Source: Arthrobacter pascens
GTDB taxonomy: Bacteria > Actinomycetota > Actinomycetes > Actinomycetales > Micrococcaceae
Direction: 5' to 3'
DNA: 64,000 nucleotides
Assembly: GCF_030815585.1 (NCBI RefSeq)
Contig: NZ_JAUSWY010000001.1
Coordinates: 806,001 to 870,000 of the forward strand
The position numbers and the translations under genes are program-made. The notes beneath the pieces were generated by a model, which had not been told where the DNA came from, made no database searches, and saw only the letters and a list, made by a program, of their open reading frames with translations. This document shows, piece after piece, positions 35,930 through 45,517 of the stretch (position 1 is its first letter; every line of letters begins with the position of its first letter).

Positions 35930-37315
35930 ATGAAGTACGCCCAGTCCATCCTGGACCTCATCGGCAATACCCCGCTCATCAAGCTCAACCACGTAACGGA
36001 CGGCATTAAGGCCACGGTCCTGGTCAAGCTGGAGTACCTGAATCCCGGCGGTTCCATCAAGGACCGCATTGCGGCCAAGATGATTGAGGAAGCCGAACGG
36101 GACGGCAAGCTCCTCCCGGGCGGAACCATCGTGGAGCCTACGTCCGGAAACACCGGCGTGGGACTGGCCCTGGTTGCCCAGCAAAAGGGCTACAAATGCA
36201 TTTTCGTGGTGCCGGACAAGGTGGGCGAGGACAAGCGCGCCGTCCTTCAGGCCTATGGTGCCGAGGTGGTGGTGACGCCCAGCGCCGTCACCCCGGACAG
36301 CCCGCAGAGCTACTACAGCGTTTCGGACCGGATCGTCACCGAAACGCCCGGCGCCTACAAGCCAGACCAGTTCTCCAACCCGGCCGCCCCCGGAAGCCAC
36401 TACGAGTCCACCGGGCCGGAGATCTGGCACGACACCGACGGCCGGGTCACGCACTGCGTGATCGGCGCCGGAACGGGGGGGACCATCACGGGCACCGGGC
36501 GGTACCTCAAGGAGGTTTCCGCTGACCGTCCGGAGTCCGACGGCGGCCGGGTCAGGATCATCGGGGCGGACCCCGCGGGCTCGGTCTACTCCGGCGGCAC
36601 GGGGCGCCCGTATTTCGTGGAGGGCGTGGGCGAGGACATGTGGCCTGCGAACTACGACAAGTCGGTTCCGGACGAGGTCATCGCCGTCAGCGACGGCGAT
36701 TCGTTCGCCATGACCCGGCGCCTGGCCCGCGAGGAGGGACTGCTGGTGGGCGGCTCATCCGGCATGGCCGTGGTGGCCGCGCTGCAAACTGCCCGCGACC
36801 TCCCCGAAAGCGCTGTCGTGGTGGTCATCCTGCCCGACTCCGGCCGCGGCTACCTGGCCAAGATCTTCAACGACCAGTGGATGCGCTCCTACGGTTTCCT
36901 CTCCGGCGGCGAGGAAACGTCAGTGGGTGAGGTGATTAAGTCCAAGACCGGCGAACTGCCCGATCTGGTGCACATCCACCCGAACGAGACCGTCCGTGAC
37001 GTCATCAACATCATGACCGAATTCGGCGTCAGCCACATCCCGGTCCTCTCCCAGGAACCTCCCGTGGTGATGGGCGAGGTCCTGGGCGCCGTGGATGAAC
37101 GCACCCTGACGTCAAAGCTGTTCCGCGGCGAGGCCAAGCTGACGGACAAGATCTCCGAGCACATGGGGCCGAAACTGCCCGTGATCGGATCGCTGGAAAC
37201 CATCTCGGCGGCCCGTGAGCTGCTCTCCGACGTTGACACCGTGATGGTGACGTTCGTCGGCGCCCCGGTGGGCATCCTGACCCGCCACGACCTCCTCGCG
37301 TACCTCAGCAACTGA
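35930..37315 (+). CDS. cbs: Cystathionine beta-synthase
   Basis: A 461-residue PLP enzyme condensing serine and homocysteine to cystathionine. The catalytic Lys is in NPGGSIKDRIA near residue 44, the substrate loop is PTSGNTGVGLA, and GAGTGGTITGTGRYLK binds the PLP phosphate. A C-terminal pair of CBS domains (about 340-455) is present, as in full-length actinobacterial and human enzymes, but the N-terminal haem region is absent. With the next gene it forms the transsulfuration pair. Confidence 0.93.
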   Translation: MKYAQSILDLIGNTPLIKLNHVTDGIKATVLVKLEYLNPGGSIKDRIAAKMIEEAERDGKLLPGGTIVEPTSGNTGVGLALVAQQKGYKCIFVVPDKVGEDKRAVLQAYGAEVVVTPSAVTPDSPQSYYSVSDRIVTETPGAYKPDQFSNPAAPGSHYESTGPEIWHDTDGRVTHCVIGAGTGGTITGTGRYLKEVSADRPESDGGRVRIIGADPAGSVYSGGTGRPYFVEGVGEDMWPANYDKSVPDEVIAVSDGDSFAMTRRLAREEGLLVGGSSGMAVVAALQTARDLPESAVVVVILPDSGRGYLAKIFNDQWMRSYGFLSGGEETSVGEVIKSKTGELPDLVHIHPNETVRDVINIMTEFGVSHIPVLSQEPPVVMGEVLGAVDERTLTSKLFRGEAKLTDKISEHMGPKLPVIGSLETISAARELLSDVDTVMVTFVGAPVGILTRHDLLAYLSN

Positions 37316-37367
37316 ACTGCTTCCCCGCTGATAGCGTCAAACTGCTTCACCACTGAACAGGAGCACC

Positions 37368-38531
37368 ATGTCTGTCTCTGAACACCAAGGTTTCAACACC
37401 CGCGCCGTCCACGCCGGCCAGGCCTTCGAGCCCCGCACCGGCGCCGTGGTCCCGCCCGTGCACTTCAGCTCCACCTACGCCCAGGATGGCATCGGCGGGC
37501 TCCGCGACGGCTATGAGTACGGCCGCGGCACCAATCCCACGCGTGACGCCCTGCAGGAACAGCTCGCGGCCCTGGAAGGCGGAACCCACGCGTTTTCCTT
37601 CAGCTCGGGGCTGGCCGCGGAGGACTCCCTTATCCGCGCCCTGACCCGTCCGGGCGATCACATTGTGCTCGGCAACGACGCCTACGGCGGAACCTACCGG
37701 CTGATCAACGGCGTGCTGGGCGAGTGGGGGATCGGCAACACCCCGGTGGACATGTCCGACCTCGACGCTGTGCGCAAAACGGTGGCAGCCAACAAGACCC
37801 GCTTCGTCTGGGTGGAAACCCCCTCCAACCCCTTGATGAAGATCACCGATATGGAGGCGCTCGCCACGGTGGCGCACGACGCGGGGGCCCTCCTGGTGGT
37901 CGATAACACCTTTGCGTCCCCCTACCTGCAGAATCCGCTCGCCTTCGGTGCCGACGTTGTGGTCCACTCCACCACCAAGTACATCGGCGGGCACTCCGAT
38001 GTGGTGGGCGGTGCCCTGGTGGTGAAGGACGCCGGGCTCGCGGAAAAGATCGGCTTTGTGCAGTTCGCCGTGGGCGCGGTGTCCGGCCCCATGGACGCGT
38101 TCCTCACCACCCGTGGCCTGAAGACCCTGGGCGTGCGCATGGACCGGCACAGCGACAACGCGCAGGCCGTGGCCGAATGGCTCCTGGAACGCCCGGAGGT
38201 GGAGGCAGTGCACTATCCGGGGCTGGTGGGCAGCCCCGGGCACGAGCTGGCGAAGAAGCAGATGAAGAGGTTCGGCGGCATGGTTTCTGTCCAGTTCAAG
38301 GGCGGCGAGGCGGCGGCCCGCAAGGTGGCCGAGTCCACGTCGGTGTTCACTTTGGCGGAATCCCTGGGCGGCATCGAGTCGCTGATGAATTACCCCTCGG
38401 AAATGACCCATGCCTCGGTCAAGGGCACGGAGCTGGCTGTTCCCGTGAACCTGATCCGGTTGTCCTGCGGTATCGAGGACGTCGAGGACCTCATCGCGGA
38501 CCTCGAGCACGCCTTCACGTTCATCCAGTGA
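37368..38531 (+). CDS. metB: Cystathionine gamma-synthase/lyase
   Basis: A 387-residue Cys/Met-metabolism PLP enzyme. The PLP lysine is in VVHSTTKYIGGHSDVVGG near residue 205; YGRGTNPTRDALQ and the ending SLGGIESLMNYPSEMTHAS are standard. Sequence alone does not separate MetB (gamma-synthase) from gamma-lyase; the neighbouring cbs gene favours reverse transsulfuration (homocysteine to cysteine). GGAGCACC precedes ATG 37368. The stop overlaps the next GTG by four bases. Confidence 0.9.
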   Translation: MSVSEHQGFNTRAVHAGQAFEPRTGAVVPPVHFSSTYAQDGIGGLRDGYEYGRGTNPTRDALQEQLAALEGGTHAFSFSSGLAAEDSLIRALTRPGDHIVLGNDAYGGTYRLINGVLGEWGIGNTPVDMSDLDAVRKTVAANKTRFVWVETPSNPLMKITDMEALATVAHDAGALLVVDNTFASPYLQNPLAFGADVVVHSTTKYIGGHSDVVGGALVVKDAGLAEKIGFVQFAVGAVSGPMDAFLTTRGLKTLGVRMDRHSDNAQAVAEWLLERPEVEAVHYPGLVGSPGHELAKKQMKRFGGMVSVQFKGGEAAARKVAESTSVFTLAESLGGIESLMNYPSEMTHASVKGTELAVPVNLIRLSCGIEDVEDLIADLEHAFTFIQ

Positions 38532-39880
38532 CCGCGTCCTCCCCGGCAGTGGCGTCCGTAACCACCCGCGGTTGGATCGCGACGGCGGCGGGTGCTGCCG
38601 CCGTCGTGATAGCCCTGGTGGTCCTGTACTCCTCCTACATCCCCCTGATGAACGACTTCGAGGTCTACTACTACGGCGGCAGCCGGGTACTCCAGACGGG
38701 GGAGACCGGCGTGAACGAGCTGTACGCGCCCCGCGATGGCCTGCCGTTCACCTACCCGCCGTTCGCGGCACTCATGTTCGCCGGGCTTGCCCTGCTGCCC
38801 GTCGGCACCAGCGGCCTGATTTTCATCACGACGGCGCTCGCCGGGGCCGCCGTGGTGGCCGCCTGGCTGGCCCGGCACTACTTCGGGCACCGTGGCTGGG
38901 CGGAGTCCTTCGCCGACTGGCGGTTCCGGGCCGTGGCACTCGCAGGAACCGCGGCCATCCTGCTGCTGGGCCCGTGGCGGGATACCTTCGACTTCGGGCA
39001 GATCAACATCATCCTGATGGGACTGGTCCTGGCCGACTTCGCGCTCCATGGAAAGGACCGGGCGGGGGAGATCCGCTGGCCTGCCGGGTTGCTGATTGGC
39101 ATCGCGGCCTCGATCAAGCTCACTCCGCTGGCTTTCGGCCTCTACTTCCTGGTGCGGCGGGACTTCAAGGCGCTCGGCTGGATGGCGGGAGGGTTCTTCG
39201 GTTCCATCGCCCTGGCCTGGGCCGTGCTTCCCAACGCCTCGCTGACCTTCTGGACCAAGATCCTCCCGGACACCGGCCGGATCGGCGGTCCCGCGTACTT
39301 GGACAACCTGTCCGTCAAGGGACTTCTCCTGCACGTGGGCCTGCCGGATTCGGGCCTGACCAGTGTGCTCTGGCTGGTGCTGTCCCTGGCGCTGGCGGCA
39401 GTGGCGGCGCTGGTGATCAAGTGGGCCGTGACGGCCGACGAAAACTTCGTGGCGGTTTCCGCCACCGCTGTGCTGATGCTGCTGATCAGCCCCGTTTCCT
39501 GGTCCCACCACTGGGTGTGGATTGCGGTGGCGCTGCCGTCCATGGCCTTCGCCATGCACCGGGTGCCCTCCCGGAGCGGGAAAATGAGGCTGGCAGGCTG
39601 GATCATCGTGGCGGTCTCGGCGGTGGCCTTTTGCCTCACGCCCAAATACCTTGCCATGATGGCCGGCGCCCAGGAATGGGGCAAGGATCCGCAAACCCAG
39701 TGGCAGCTGATGGTCACCAGCCTGGGCGTGCTGTGTGGCGTGGCGCTCCTGGTCTACTGGGCTTTGGCATACAGGCCGTCCCGCTCAGCCCTGCGGCAGG
39801 GATCACCATCTCCCTCCGATGACGTGACACGTCGTGGCAATGCAGCCGGGACGCCGCTTCACGGGAGACGGCTCCGGTGA
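38528..39880 (+). CDS. GT87/DUF2029-type polyprenyl-phosphate mannosyltransferase, first paralogue
   Basis: A 450-residue integral membrane protein of about ten helices. The GT-C family marks are the periplasmic-loop Asp in MNDFEVYYYGG near residue 42, the LPFTYPPFAAL motif near 75, GQINIILMGLVLAD near 160, ASIKLTPLAFGLYFL and SPVSWSHHWVW near 320. Related mycobacterial proteins (PimE type) add mannose from polyprenyl-phosphate-mannose to glycolipids. GTG 38528 overlaps the metB stop by four bases; the coupling to amino-acid genes is odd. The tail after residue 415 is charged and soluble. Confidence 0.8.
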   Translation: MTASSPAVASVTTRGWIATAAGAAAVVIALVVLYSSYIPLMNDFEVYYYGGSRVLQTGETGVNELYAPRDGLPFTYPPFAALMFAGLALLPVGTSGLIFITTALAGAAVVAAWLARHYFGHRGWAESFADWRFRAVALAGTAAILLLGPWRDTFDFGQINIILMGLVLADFALHGKDRAGEIRWPAGLLIGIAASIKLTPLAFGLYFLVRRDFKALGWMAGGFFGSIALAWAVLPNASLTFWTKILPDTGRIGGPAYLDNLSVKGLLLHVGLPDSGLTSVLWLVLSLALAAVAALVIKWAVTADENFVAVSATAVLMLLISPVSWSHHWVWIAVALPSMAFAMHRVPSRSGKMRLAGWIIVAVSAVAFCLTPKYLAMMAGAQEWGKDPQTQWQLMVTSLGVLCGVALLVYWALAYRPSRSALRQGSPSPSDDVTRRGNAAGTPLHGRRLR

Positions 39881-40029
39881 CGGCAACGTAGGAAATATCC
39901 GGGAATACTTCAGGTGCATATGTAGTATGTGGCTACGGCTGTTCGCCGTTCCACAGGTATGCCATTCCGCCGTTGTGTTCAGACGGCGGAGCACGGCCAC
40001 CCACAGCAAGCACCCATGGGGGACAACGG

Positions 40030-41457
40030 ATGGCACAGCGTGACCTGGACTTACCGGCCGTGGGCACGCAGCCAACCGCCCGCCCCGCCGTCACCGCGCC
40101 CCACGGCACTCCCGTGGTACCAACGGCTGTCTTCCGGCTGTGGAGGATGGTGGCCCTGTGGCTGCCGGCAATTGCGGTCGCAGTCCCTGTCTGGTTCCTG
40201 CTGTCCGCCTGGAACAAGCAGGGCATCGACTTCAGTGTCTACTGGCATGGCGGAAAGATCCTGAACGAAGCCGGCTGGTCGGCGTCAGCCCTTTACGGCC
40301 CCTCCGTGGAGTGGGCGGGCGGACCCGGCCTGCCGTTCACGTATCCGCCGTTCGCGGCGCTGGTGTTCAGCCTCCTGGCACGGCTCCCGGAGGTCTCCGC
40401 CCTGCAACTGTTCAACGCGGCGGGCGTGGCTGTGGCCGTCTGGCTGTCCGCGCTGGCCGTCCGCTACTGGAACTCCAAGGCGGACTGGCGCACGGCGTTC
40501 GAGACACCCCGCAGCCGCTGGATCGCTGCGGCTGCGCTCCTGGCCATGCTGACCCTTGGCCCCTGGCGCGAAACCCTTGCCTTCGGCCAGATCAACATCC
40601 TCCTGATGGGCCTCATGGCGGCGGACCTCCTGTCCCGGAACCACCGCTGGCACCGGAGCATGCCGGGCAGTGGCTTCCTGGTGGGCGTCGCCGCCGGCAT
40701 CAAACTCACGCCCCTGGTATTCGGCCTGTACTACCTGGTCCGGAAGGACTGGCGCGGATTGATGAATATGGGCGCGGGATTTGCGGCGACTGTCGTCGTG
40801 GGCTGGCTGCTGCGCCCCGCTGAGTCGCTTCAGTTCTGGTTTGAAATCCTGCCCGATACGTCGCGCATCGGCGGGGCGGGATATGTGGACAACCTTTCCA
40901 TCAAGGGTGCGCTCCTGCACTTCGGTGTTCCCGCGTCCTCGGTGACGGTGCCGTGGCTGATCCTGAGCCTGCTGGCGGTGGCATTGGCAGCAGGAGTCAT
41001 CAGGCTGGCCAGCGACCAGGGCTCGCGGGCGGTGGCGGTGTCCGCCACGGCGCTGGCCATGCTCCTGATCAGCCCTGTGTCCTGGTCCCACCACTGGGTC
41101 TGGGTTGCGGCCGTCCTGCCCGCTTTCGCCTGGACGCTGCGTGAGACTCCGGACCGGAACCGGTTGCTGCGATCCGCGATGACCTCGGTGCTGCTGCTGT
41201 CGGTTCTGGTGTTCGTCTTCTCACCGAAATCAATCGGGATGGCGTTCGACGCCGAAGACCTGGACATCCAGACGCCCGGGCTGTGGATCATGGCATCCAG
41301 CGCCGGAGCCTTCTGCGCGGGAGCCATCCTGCTGTGCTGGTTGGCGGCCCTCCGCCGCGGCGCATTGGCGAGTGCGGAGCCTGACGTCGAGGCACCTGAC
41401 ACCGGGAAGCTTCGCGCCGCCGAGACGGACCCCCTGGACGCGGCCCCAACTAGGTAG
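40030..41457 (+). CDS. GT87/DUF2029-type polyprenyl-phosphate mannosyltransferase, second paralogue
   Basis: A 475-residue membrane protein sharing the motif order of the preceding gene: IDFSVYWHGGKIL, LPFTYPPFAAL, GQINILLMGLMAAD, AGIKLTPLVFGLYYL, IGGAGYVDNLSIKG and SPVSWSHHWVW. It is therefore a tandem paralogue. ATG 40030 with GGGGGA before it is preferred over an in-frame ATG at 39973. It has its own 149-base upstream gap, and the next gene converges on it through a 66-base palindrome. Likely role: mannosylation of a cell-envelope lipid or polymer. Confidence 0.8.
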   Translation: MAQRDLDLPAVGTQPTARPAVTAPHGTPVVPTAVFRLWRMVALWLPAIAVAVPVWFLLSAWNKQGIDFSVYWHGGKILNEAGWSASALYGPSVEWAGGPGLPFTYPPFAALVFSLLARLPEVSALQLFNAAGVAVAVWLSALAVRYWNSKADWRTAFETPRSRWIAAAALLAMLTLGPWRETLAFGQINILLMGLMAADLLSRNHRWHRSMPGSGFLVGVAAGIKLTPLVFGLYYLVRKDWRGLMNMGAGFAATVVVGWLLRPAESLQFWFEILPDTSRIGGAGYVDNLSIKGALLHFGVPASSVTVPWLILSLLAVALAAGVIRLASDQGSRAVAVSATALAMLLISPVSWSHHWVWVAAVLPAFAWTLRETPDRNRLLRSAMTSVLLLSVLVFVFSPKSIGMAFDAEDLDIQTPGLWIMASSAGAFCAGAILLCWLAALRRGALASAEPDVEAPDTGKLRAAETDPLDAAPTR

Positions 41458-41510
41458 CAATTAACGTCGTGAAACCGTCGTTTGAGTGCGTTAAATGCGA
41501 GCTAGTTGGG
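41445..41510. terminator. Long imperfect palindrome between convergent genes
   Basis: CCCAACTAGGTAGCAATTAACG (split here as CCCAACTAGGTAG and CAATTAACG) at 41445-41466 pairs with CGTTAAATGCGAG then CTAGTTGGG at 41489-41510, 19 of 22 positions. It overlaps the stop of the second mannosyltransferase and lies 12 bases from the acyl-CoA dehydrogenase stop, so it suits both strands. Layout and short motifs resemble the element at 6168-6232. Confidence 0.7.
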
Positions 41511-41522
41511 CTGGGACGGGGC

Positions 41523-42731
41523 TTAGCGGAACGCGCCGATGCCGGTGATGTGCTTGCCCAGCACCAGGGTATGGACCTCATCGGTGCCCTCATACGTGCG
41601 CACCGATTCCAGGTTGGCGGCATGCCGCAGCGGCGAATAGTCCAGCGTGATGCCGTTCCCGCCCAGGATGGAACGGGCTTCCCGCGCGATGGCGATGGCC
41701 TCGCGCACGTTGTTCAGCTTGCCCAGTGAGATCTGCTCCGGCTGCAGTTTTCGGGCGCCCTTCAGGCGTCCCAGGTGGATGGCCAGCATGGTGCCCTTCT
41801 GGATCTCCAGGAGCATGTTGACCAGCTTCTCCTGCGTCAGCTGGTAACCGGCCAGCGGTTTGCCGAACTGGAGCCGGTCCTGTGAGTAGTTCAGGGCTGC
41901 CTGGTACGAATCGCGCGCGGCCCCCATCGCACCCCAGGCAATGCCATAGCGCGCCTCGTTCAGGCAGGTAAACGGGCCACGCAGGCCGCGGGCGCCCGGG
42001 AGAAGGGCCTCCGGTCCCAGCCGGACGGCGTCGAACACCACATCGCACTGGATGGAGGCACGCATCGACAGCTTCTGAGCGATGGGCGTGGCCCTGACAC
42101 CCGGGGTTCCGGCCGGCACCAGGAAACCGCGGACGCCATCATCGGTCCTGGCCCACACCACCATGACACCGGCCACGGAGGCGAACCCGATCCAGCGTTT
42201 GGCACCATCCAGCACCCAGCCGGCGTCGTCTCCGGGCCCGTCCCTGCGGGCAAAGGTGCTTATGGAGGACGGATCCGAGCCCGCAGTGGGTTCGGTCAGG
42301 GCGAAGCAGCCGATCAGCTCGCCGGCTGCCATCCGGGGAAGCCACTCCTGCCTCTGCTCCTCAGATCCCCACTTGTGGATGGCGGTCATGGCGAGGGAGC
42401 CCTGCACCGAGACAAACGTCCTGATCCCGGAGTCTCCGGCCTCCAGTTCCATCGCCGCCAGGCCGTATTCGACGGCGGAGCGGCCGGGACAGCCGTAACC
42501 CTCCAGATGCATCCCCAGTACGCCGAGCTCGCCCAGCTCCGGAACAACCTCCAGGGGAAAGACGGCGTCCTCATACCAGCGTGCGATCCCCGGTTTGATC
42601 CGCTGTTCCGTGAAATCGCGGATCCGCTCCCGTACCGCAAGCTCGTTGGCGGTCAGCAGGGAATCCAGGGCCAGGACGTCGGAGGGATCCGATCCGTCGG
42701 AAACCCCGGGCACATCGGCAGCCTCGCTCAT
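41523..42731 (-). CDS. Acyl-CoA dehydrogenase, glutaryl-CoA-dehydrogenase-like
   Basis: A 402-residue flavoprotein. The pattern GMHLEGYGCPGRSAVEYGLAAMELE near residue 70, then IGCFALTEPTAGSDPSS near 145 and the catalytic Glu in VRTYEGTDEVHTLVLG near 380, is closest to glutaryl-CoA dehydrogenases, which oxidise and decarboxylate glutaryl-CoA from lysine or related diamines. It is the last gene of a four-gene minus-strand operon, nine bases after the permease, which suggests a link to amino-acid or polyamine catabolism. Confidence 0.85.
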   Translation of the reverse strand: MSEAADVPGVSDGSDPSDVLALDSLLTANELAVRERIRDFTEQRIKPGIARWYEDAVFPLEVVPELGELGVLGMHLEGYGCPGRSAVEYGLAAMELEAGDSGIRTFVSVQGSLAMTAIHKWGSEEQRQEWLPRMAAGELIGCFALTEPTAGSDPSSISTFARRDGPGDDAGWVLDGAKRWIGFASVAGVMVVWARTDDGVRGFLVPAGTPGVRATPIAQKLSMRASIQCDVVFDAVRLGPEALLPGARGLRGPFTCLNEARYGIAWGAMGAARDSYQAALNYSQDRLQFGKPLAGYQLTQEKLVNMLLEIQKGTMLAIHLGRLKGARKLQPEQISLGKLNNVREAIAIAREARSILGGNGITLDYSPLRHAANLESVRTYEGTDEVHTLVLGKHITGIGAFR

Positions 42732-42740
42732 GTGGGCATC

Positions 42741-44273
42741 CTAAGGGTTGGCGGTGCGGCTGGTGCTGGGGGTGCTGGGCCGCCTCGCCACGAAGTACCC
42801 GCGCGTTGACGGCAGGAACCGGCAGACAACAGCGAGCACGACGCCGAGGGCCAGGAGCACCACGCCGCTCACGAATGCCCCGCCGACGCCGAAGATCTGG
42901 GTGTCACCGTAGGCCGGATCCCACATCTGCACGGCCGAGATAAAGAAGGCCGCGGTCAGCATCAGTGCGCCGAGGAGGGGCAGGATGCCGCGGAACCAGA
43001 GATTCCGGGCGGAACCGCGCAGGGTGCCGCGGAAATACCAGAAGCAGGCGAAGCCCGTGAGCGCGTAGTAGAACGCAATGAACAGGCTAATGGAGCTGAT
43101 GGAATCGGAGAGCAGGTTCTCGCTGAGGAAGCTCATGGCCACGTAGTAGGCCACAGCCGCGGCGCCCATCACCTGGGTGGAGAAGCCCGGTGTCTGGTTC
43201 CTGGTATGGACTTCGCCGAACTTCGGCGGCAAGGCACCGTGGACCCCCATGGACAGCGTGCCGCGTGCGGTCGGGAGGATGGTGGTCTGCGTGGACGACA
43301 GCACCGAGGCCAGAACGGCTACCACAATCAGCCAGCCCCAGGGGCCAAGGACAACGTCTTTCATGGCCAGGAAGACGTCGGCCTGGTTGGCCTCGTTGCC
43401 GAGGCCTATTCCCTCCGTGCCCACCGTTGCGTACATCATCACCAGGAGTGCCACCGAGACGTAGATGGCCACCAGGACAAAGGCGGAGATGACGGCGCCG
43501 CGGCCCGGGGTGGTGGTGGGGTTTTCGGTTTCCTCGTTCACCGCCAGGCACGTATCCCAGCCCCAGTAGATGAATAGGGCCAGGAGCGCCCCGTGCACCA
43601 CAGCGCCCGGATCAGCAAAGGCGCCGGCTGGATTGAACCACTCCAGGTCGAAGGCCTGGCCTTCCGGTGCCCCGCCCGCGATTCTGATGATGATGGCCAG
43701 TGCGAAGATCCCCAGGGCGATGTACTGCACATATGTCAGCACGCGTTGGACATGCTCGCCCAGCCGGATGCCGCGATAGTTCACCAGGGTCATAAAGGCG
43801 ATGAACACCACGCCCGTGGCCGTGACCACCACCTTGTTCTCCGCCAACGAACCGTCCCCGATGAGGAGCCACAAGTACTGTCCTGCTATCTGGGCCAGGT
43901 TGGCGAGCACCACGATTCCGGCCAGGGCAACACCCCAGCCCCCCAGCCAGCCGGCCCACGGCCCGAAGGCCCGCCTTGACCAGATGAAGGTGGTGCCGCA
44001 GTCCGGCATGGCGCTGTTGAGTTCCCGGAACGCATAAGCGATGAACAGGACGGGAATGAATCCCAGCAATAGGATCAGGGGAGTGTAGTTTCCGTTCACC
44101 GCCACAATCAGGCCCAGGGTGGCGGCCAGGGAATATACAGGGGCCGTGGAAGCGAGCCCCAGCATGACGGAGTCGCCGAGATCCAGGATGCCGGCGCGGA
44201 GACCTTTGGCGGGAACGGTGCTTCCGGACGGCCCCCCGGGGCCGCCGCCCGCCGTCGTCGTCTCTGTGCTCAT
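42741..44273 (-). CDS. APC-family amino-acid/polyamine permease
   Basis: A 510-residue transporter with twelve to fourteen helices. The first helix region LGDSVMLGLASTAPVYSLAA replaces the usual APC start, typical of the YgjI/putrescine-importer-like branch; SAMPDCGTTFIWSRRAFGPW and YWGWDTCLAVNEETENPTTTPGRGA are its conserved loops. ATG 44273 is preceded by GGTGAC. It lies 31 bases after the YgiC-like ligase gene and nine before the dehydrogenase gene, so substrate, ligase and oxidation steps may form one pathway. Confidence 0.82.
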   Translation of the reverse strand: MSTETTTAGGGPGGPSGSTVPAKGLRAGILDLGDSVMLGLASTAPVYSLAATLGLIVAVNGNYTPLILLLGFIPVLFIAYAFRELNSAMPDCGTTFIWSRRAFGPWAGWLGGWGVALAGIVVLANLAQIAGQYLWLLIGDGSLAENKVVVTATGVVFIAFMTLVNYRGIRLGEHVQRVLTYVQYIALGIFALAIIIRIAGGAPEGQAFDLEWFNPAGAFADPGAVVHGALLALFIYWGWDTCLAVNEETENPTTTPGRGAVISAFVLVAIYVSVALLVMMYATVGTEGIGLGNEANQADVFLAMKDVVLGPWGWLIVVAVLASVLSSTQTTILPTARGTLSMGVHGALPPKFGEVHTRNQTPGFSTQVMGAAAVAYYVAMSFLSENLLSDSISSISLFIAFYYALTGFACFWYFRGTLRGSARNLWFRGILPLLGALMLTAAFFISAVQMWDPAYGDTQIFGVGGAFVSGVVLLALGVVLAVVCRFLPSTRGYFVARRPSTPSTSRTANP

Positions 44274-44304
44274 AGTGTCACCGTGGTCGTAAGGGTTACC
44301 GGGC

Positions 44305-45516
44305 TCATAGTGCGATACCTGCTTTGCTGGAGTGGGCCTGCGCCGAAAGCGGAGCCGGGGCGTCGATGGTGTTGGGCACAAAACGGCAGAAGTAGTCGGT
44401 GATGGGCCCGTCCGATTCCCGGATCCCGCAGCCCACCGACTCGCCGTCCACCACCCAGAGGCCCAGAACCGGGTGGTTGCCGTCAAAATCGGGCAGCGAA
44501 TGGAACTGCTGGTAGCACCAGCCCTCACGCCCGTAGCCGCCTGGCTGTTCCAGGCTGATGCCCTGGGCGTGGATCTTGATGTTGTCGCCCTCGCGCCCGT
44601 GGAGCGGCTTGGCCACCCATTCCTTCAGCGGGCCGGGCTCGTTCAGGTAGGCCGGCAAGAGGTTGGGATGGTCCGGGTAGAGGTGCCACAGGGCCGCGAG
44701 GAGCGCCTTGTTGGAGAGCAGCATCTTCCAGGCCGGCTCCACCCAGCGCGGATTGTGGGCCCGCTGCAGCAGCCGGTGCCCGAACGGCTCCTTCATCATC
44801 AGCTCCCATGGGTACAGCTTGAACATGGTGCTGATCATGAAGTTGTCCAGGTCAACAAAGCGGTTCAGGTTGGGGTCCCAGCCGATGTCCGACATGTTGA
44901 TCCCGATGGTGGTCCAGCCTGCCTGGCTCGCCACATCGCGCATGTAGGCGGCAGTCATCCAGTCCTCGCCGGATTCCTCGGCTTCGGAATGAGCAATGTG
45001 GAGGGTGCTCATGCCGGTGCGGTACTGCATTTTCTTCCATTGCCGGATCAGTGCCTCGTGGATGCCGTTCCACTGGTCCTTTTCCGGAAAGACGTCCTGC
45101 AGCCAGAACCATTGCGCCACCGCCGCCTCGATCAGCCCGGTGGGGGTGTCGGCGTTGTACTCCAGCATCTTGGCGGGGCCGCCCTGGCCGTCATACACAA
45201 AGTCGAACCGGCCGTAGACGTCCATGTCCCCGGCCTGAAGTGAATCCGCTGCCAGCTCCATGGCCTGGGGGCCGATGCCGATGTTTCCCATCGCGCCGGT
45301 GGCCAGGAACTTTGCCGCTTCCAGGCACATCTTGTGCATGTCCTCGGCTGTCACTTCGAGGGCCTCCACCTCGTCCATGGTGAATTCGTAGTAGGCGGCT
45401 TCATGCCAGTATTCGATTTTCCGGCCATCGGGCATGGTGGTGGTGGAAAAGACCAGGCCCTGCTCTTCGATTTTCTGCTTCCAGTCCGGCCTGGGCTCCG
45501 ATAACAACCGCTTCAC
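44305..45516 (-). CDS. Glutathionylspermidine-synthase-like ATP-grasp ligase (YgiC-type)
   Basis: About 403 residues from GTG 45516. It belongs to the glutathionylspermidine synthase pre-ATP-grasp family: EAAYYEFTMDEVEALE near residue 40, GRFDFVYDGQGGPAKMLEYNADTPTGLIEAA with the YNADTPT motif near 110, GWTTIGINMSDIGWDP, MMKEPFGHRLLQ, and the final ESDGPITDYFCRFVPN. It lacks the amidase half of Gsp synthetase, as YgiC does. Such enzymes ligate amines or peptides to a carboxylate with ATP; the real substrates are unknown. The YgiB-like gene ends just before it. Confidence 0.85.
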   Translation of the reverse strand: MKRLLSEPRPDWKQKIEEQGLVFSTTTMPDGRKIEYWHEAAYYEFTMDEVEALEVTAEDMHKMCLEAAKFLATGAMGNIGIGPQAMELAADSLQAGDMDVYGRFDFVYDGQGGPAKMLEYNADTPTGLIEAAVAQWFWLQDVFPEKDQWNGIHEALIRQWKKMQYRTGMSTLHIAHSEAEESGEDWMTAAYMRDVASQAGWTTIGINMSDIGWDPNLNRFVDLDNFMISTMFKLYPWELMMKEPFGHRLLQRAHNPRWVEPAWKMLLSNKALLAALWHLYPDHPNLLPAYLNEPGPLKEWVAKPLHGREGDNIKIHAQGISLEQPGGYGREGWCYQQFHSLPDFDGNHPVLGLWVVDGESVGCGIRESDGPITDYFCRFVPNTIDAPAPLSAQAHSSKAGIAL

Positions 45517-45517
45517 C

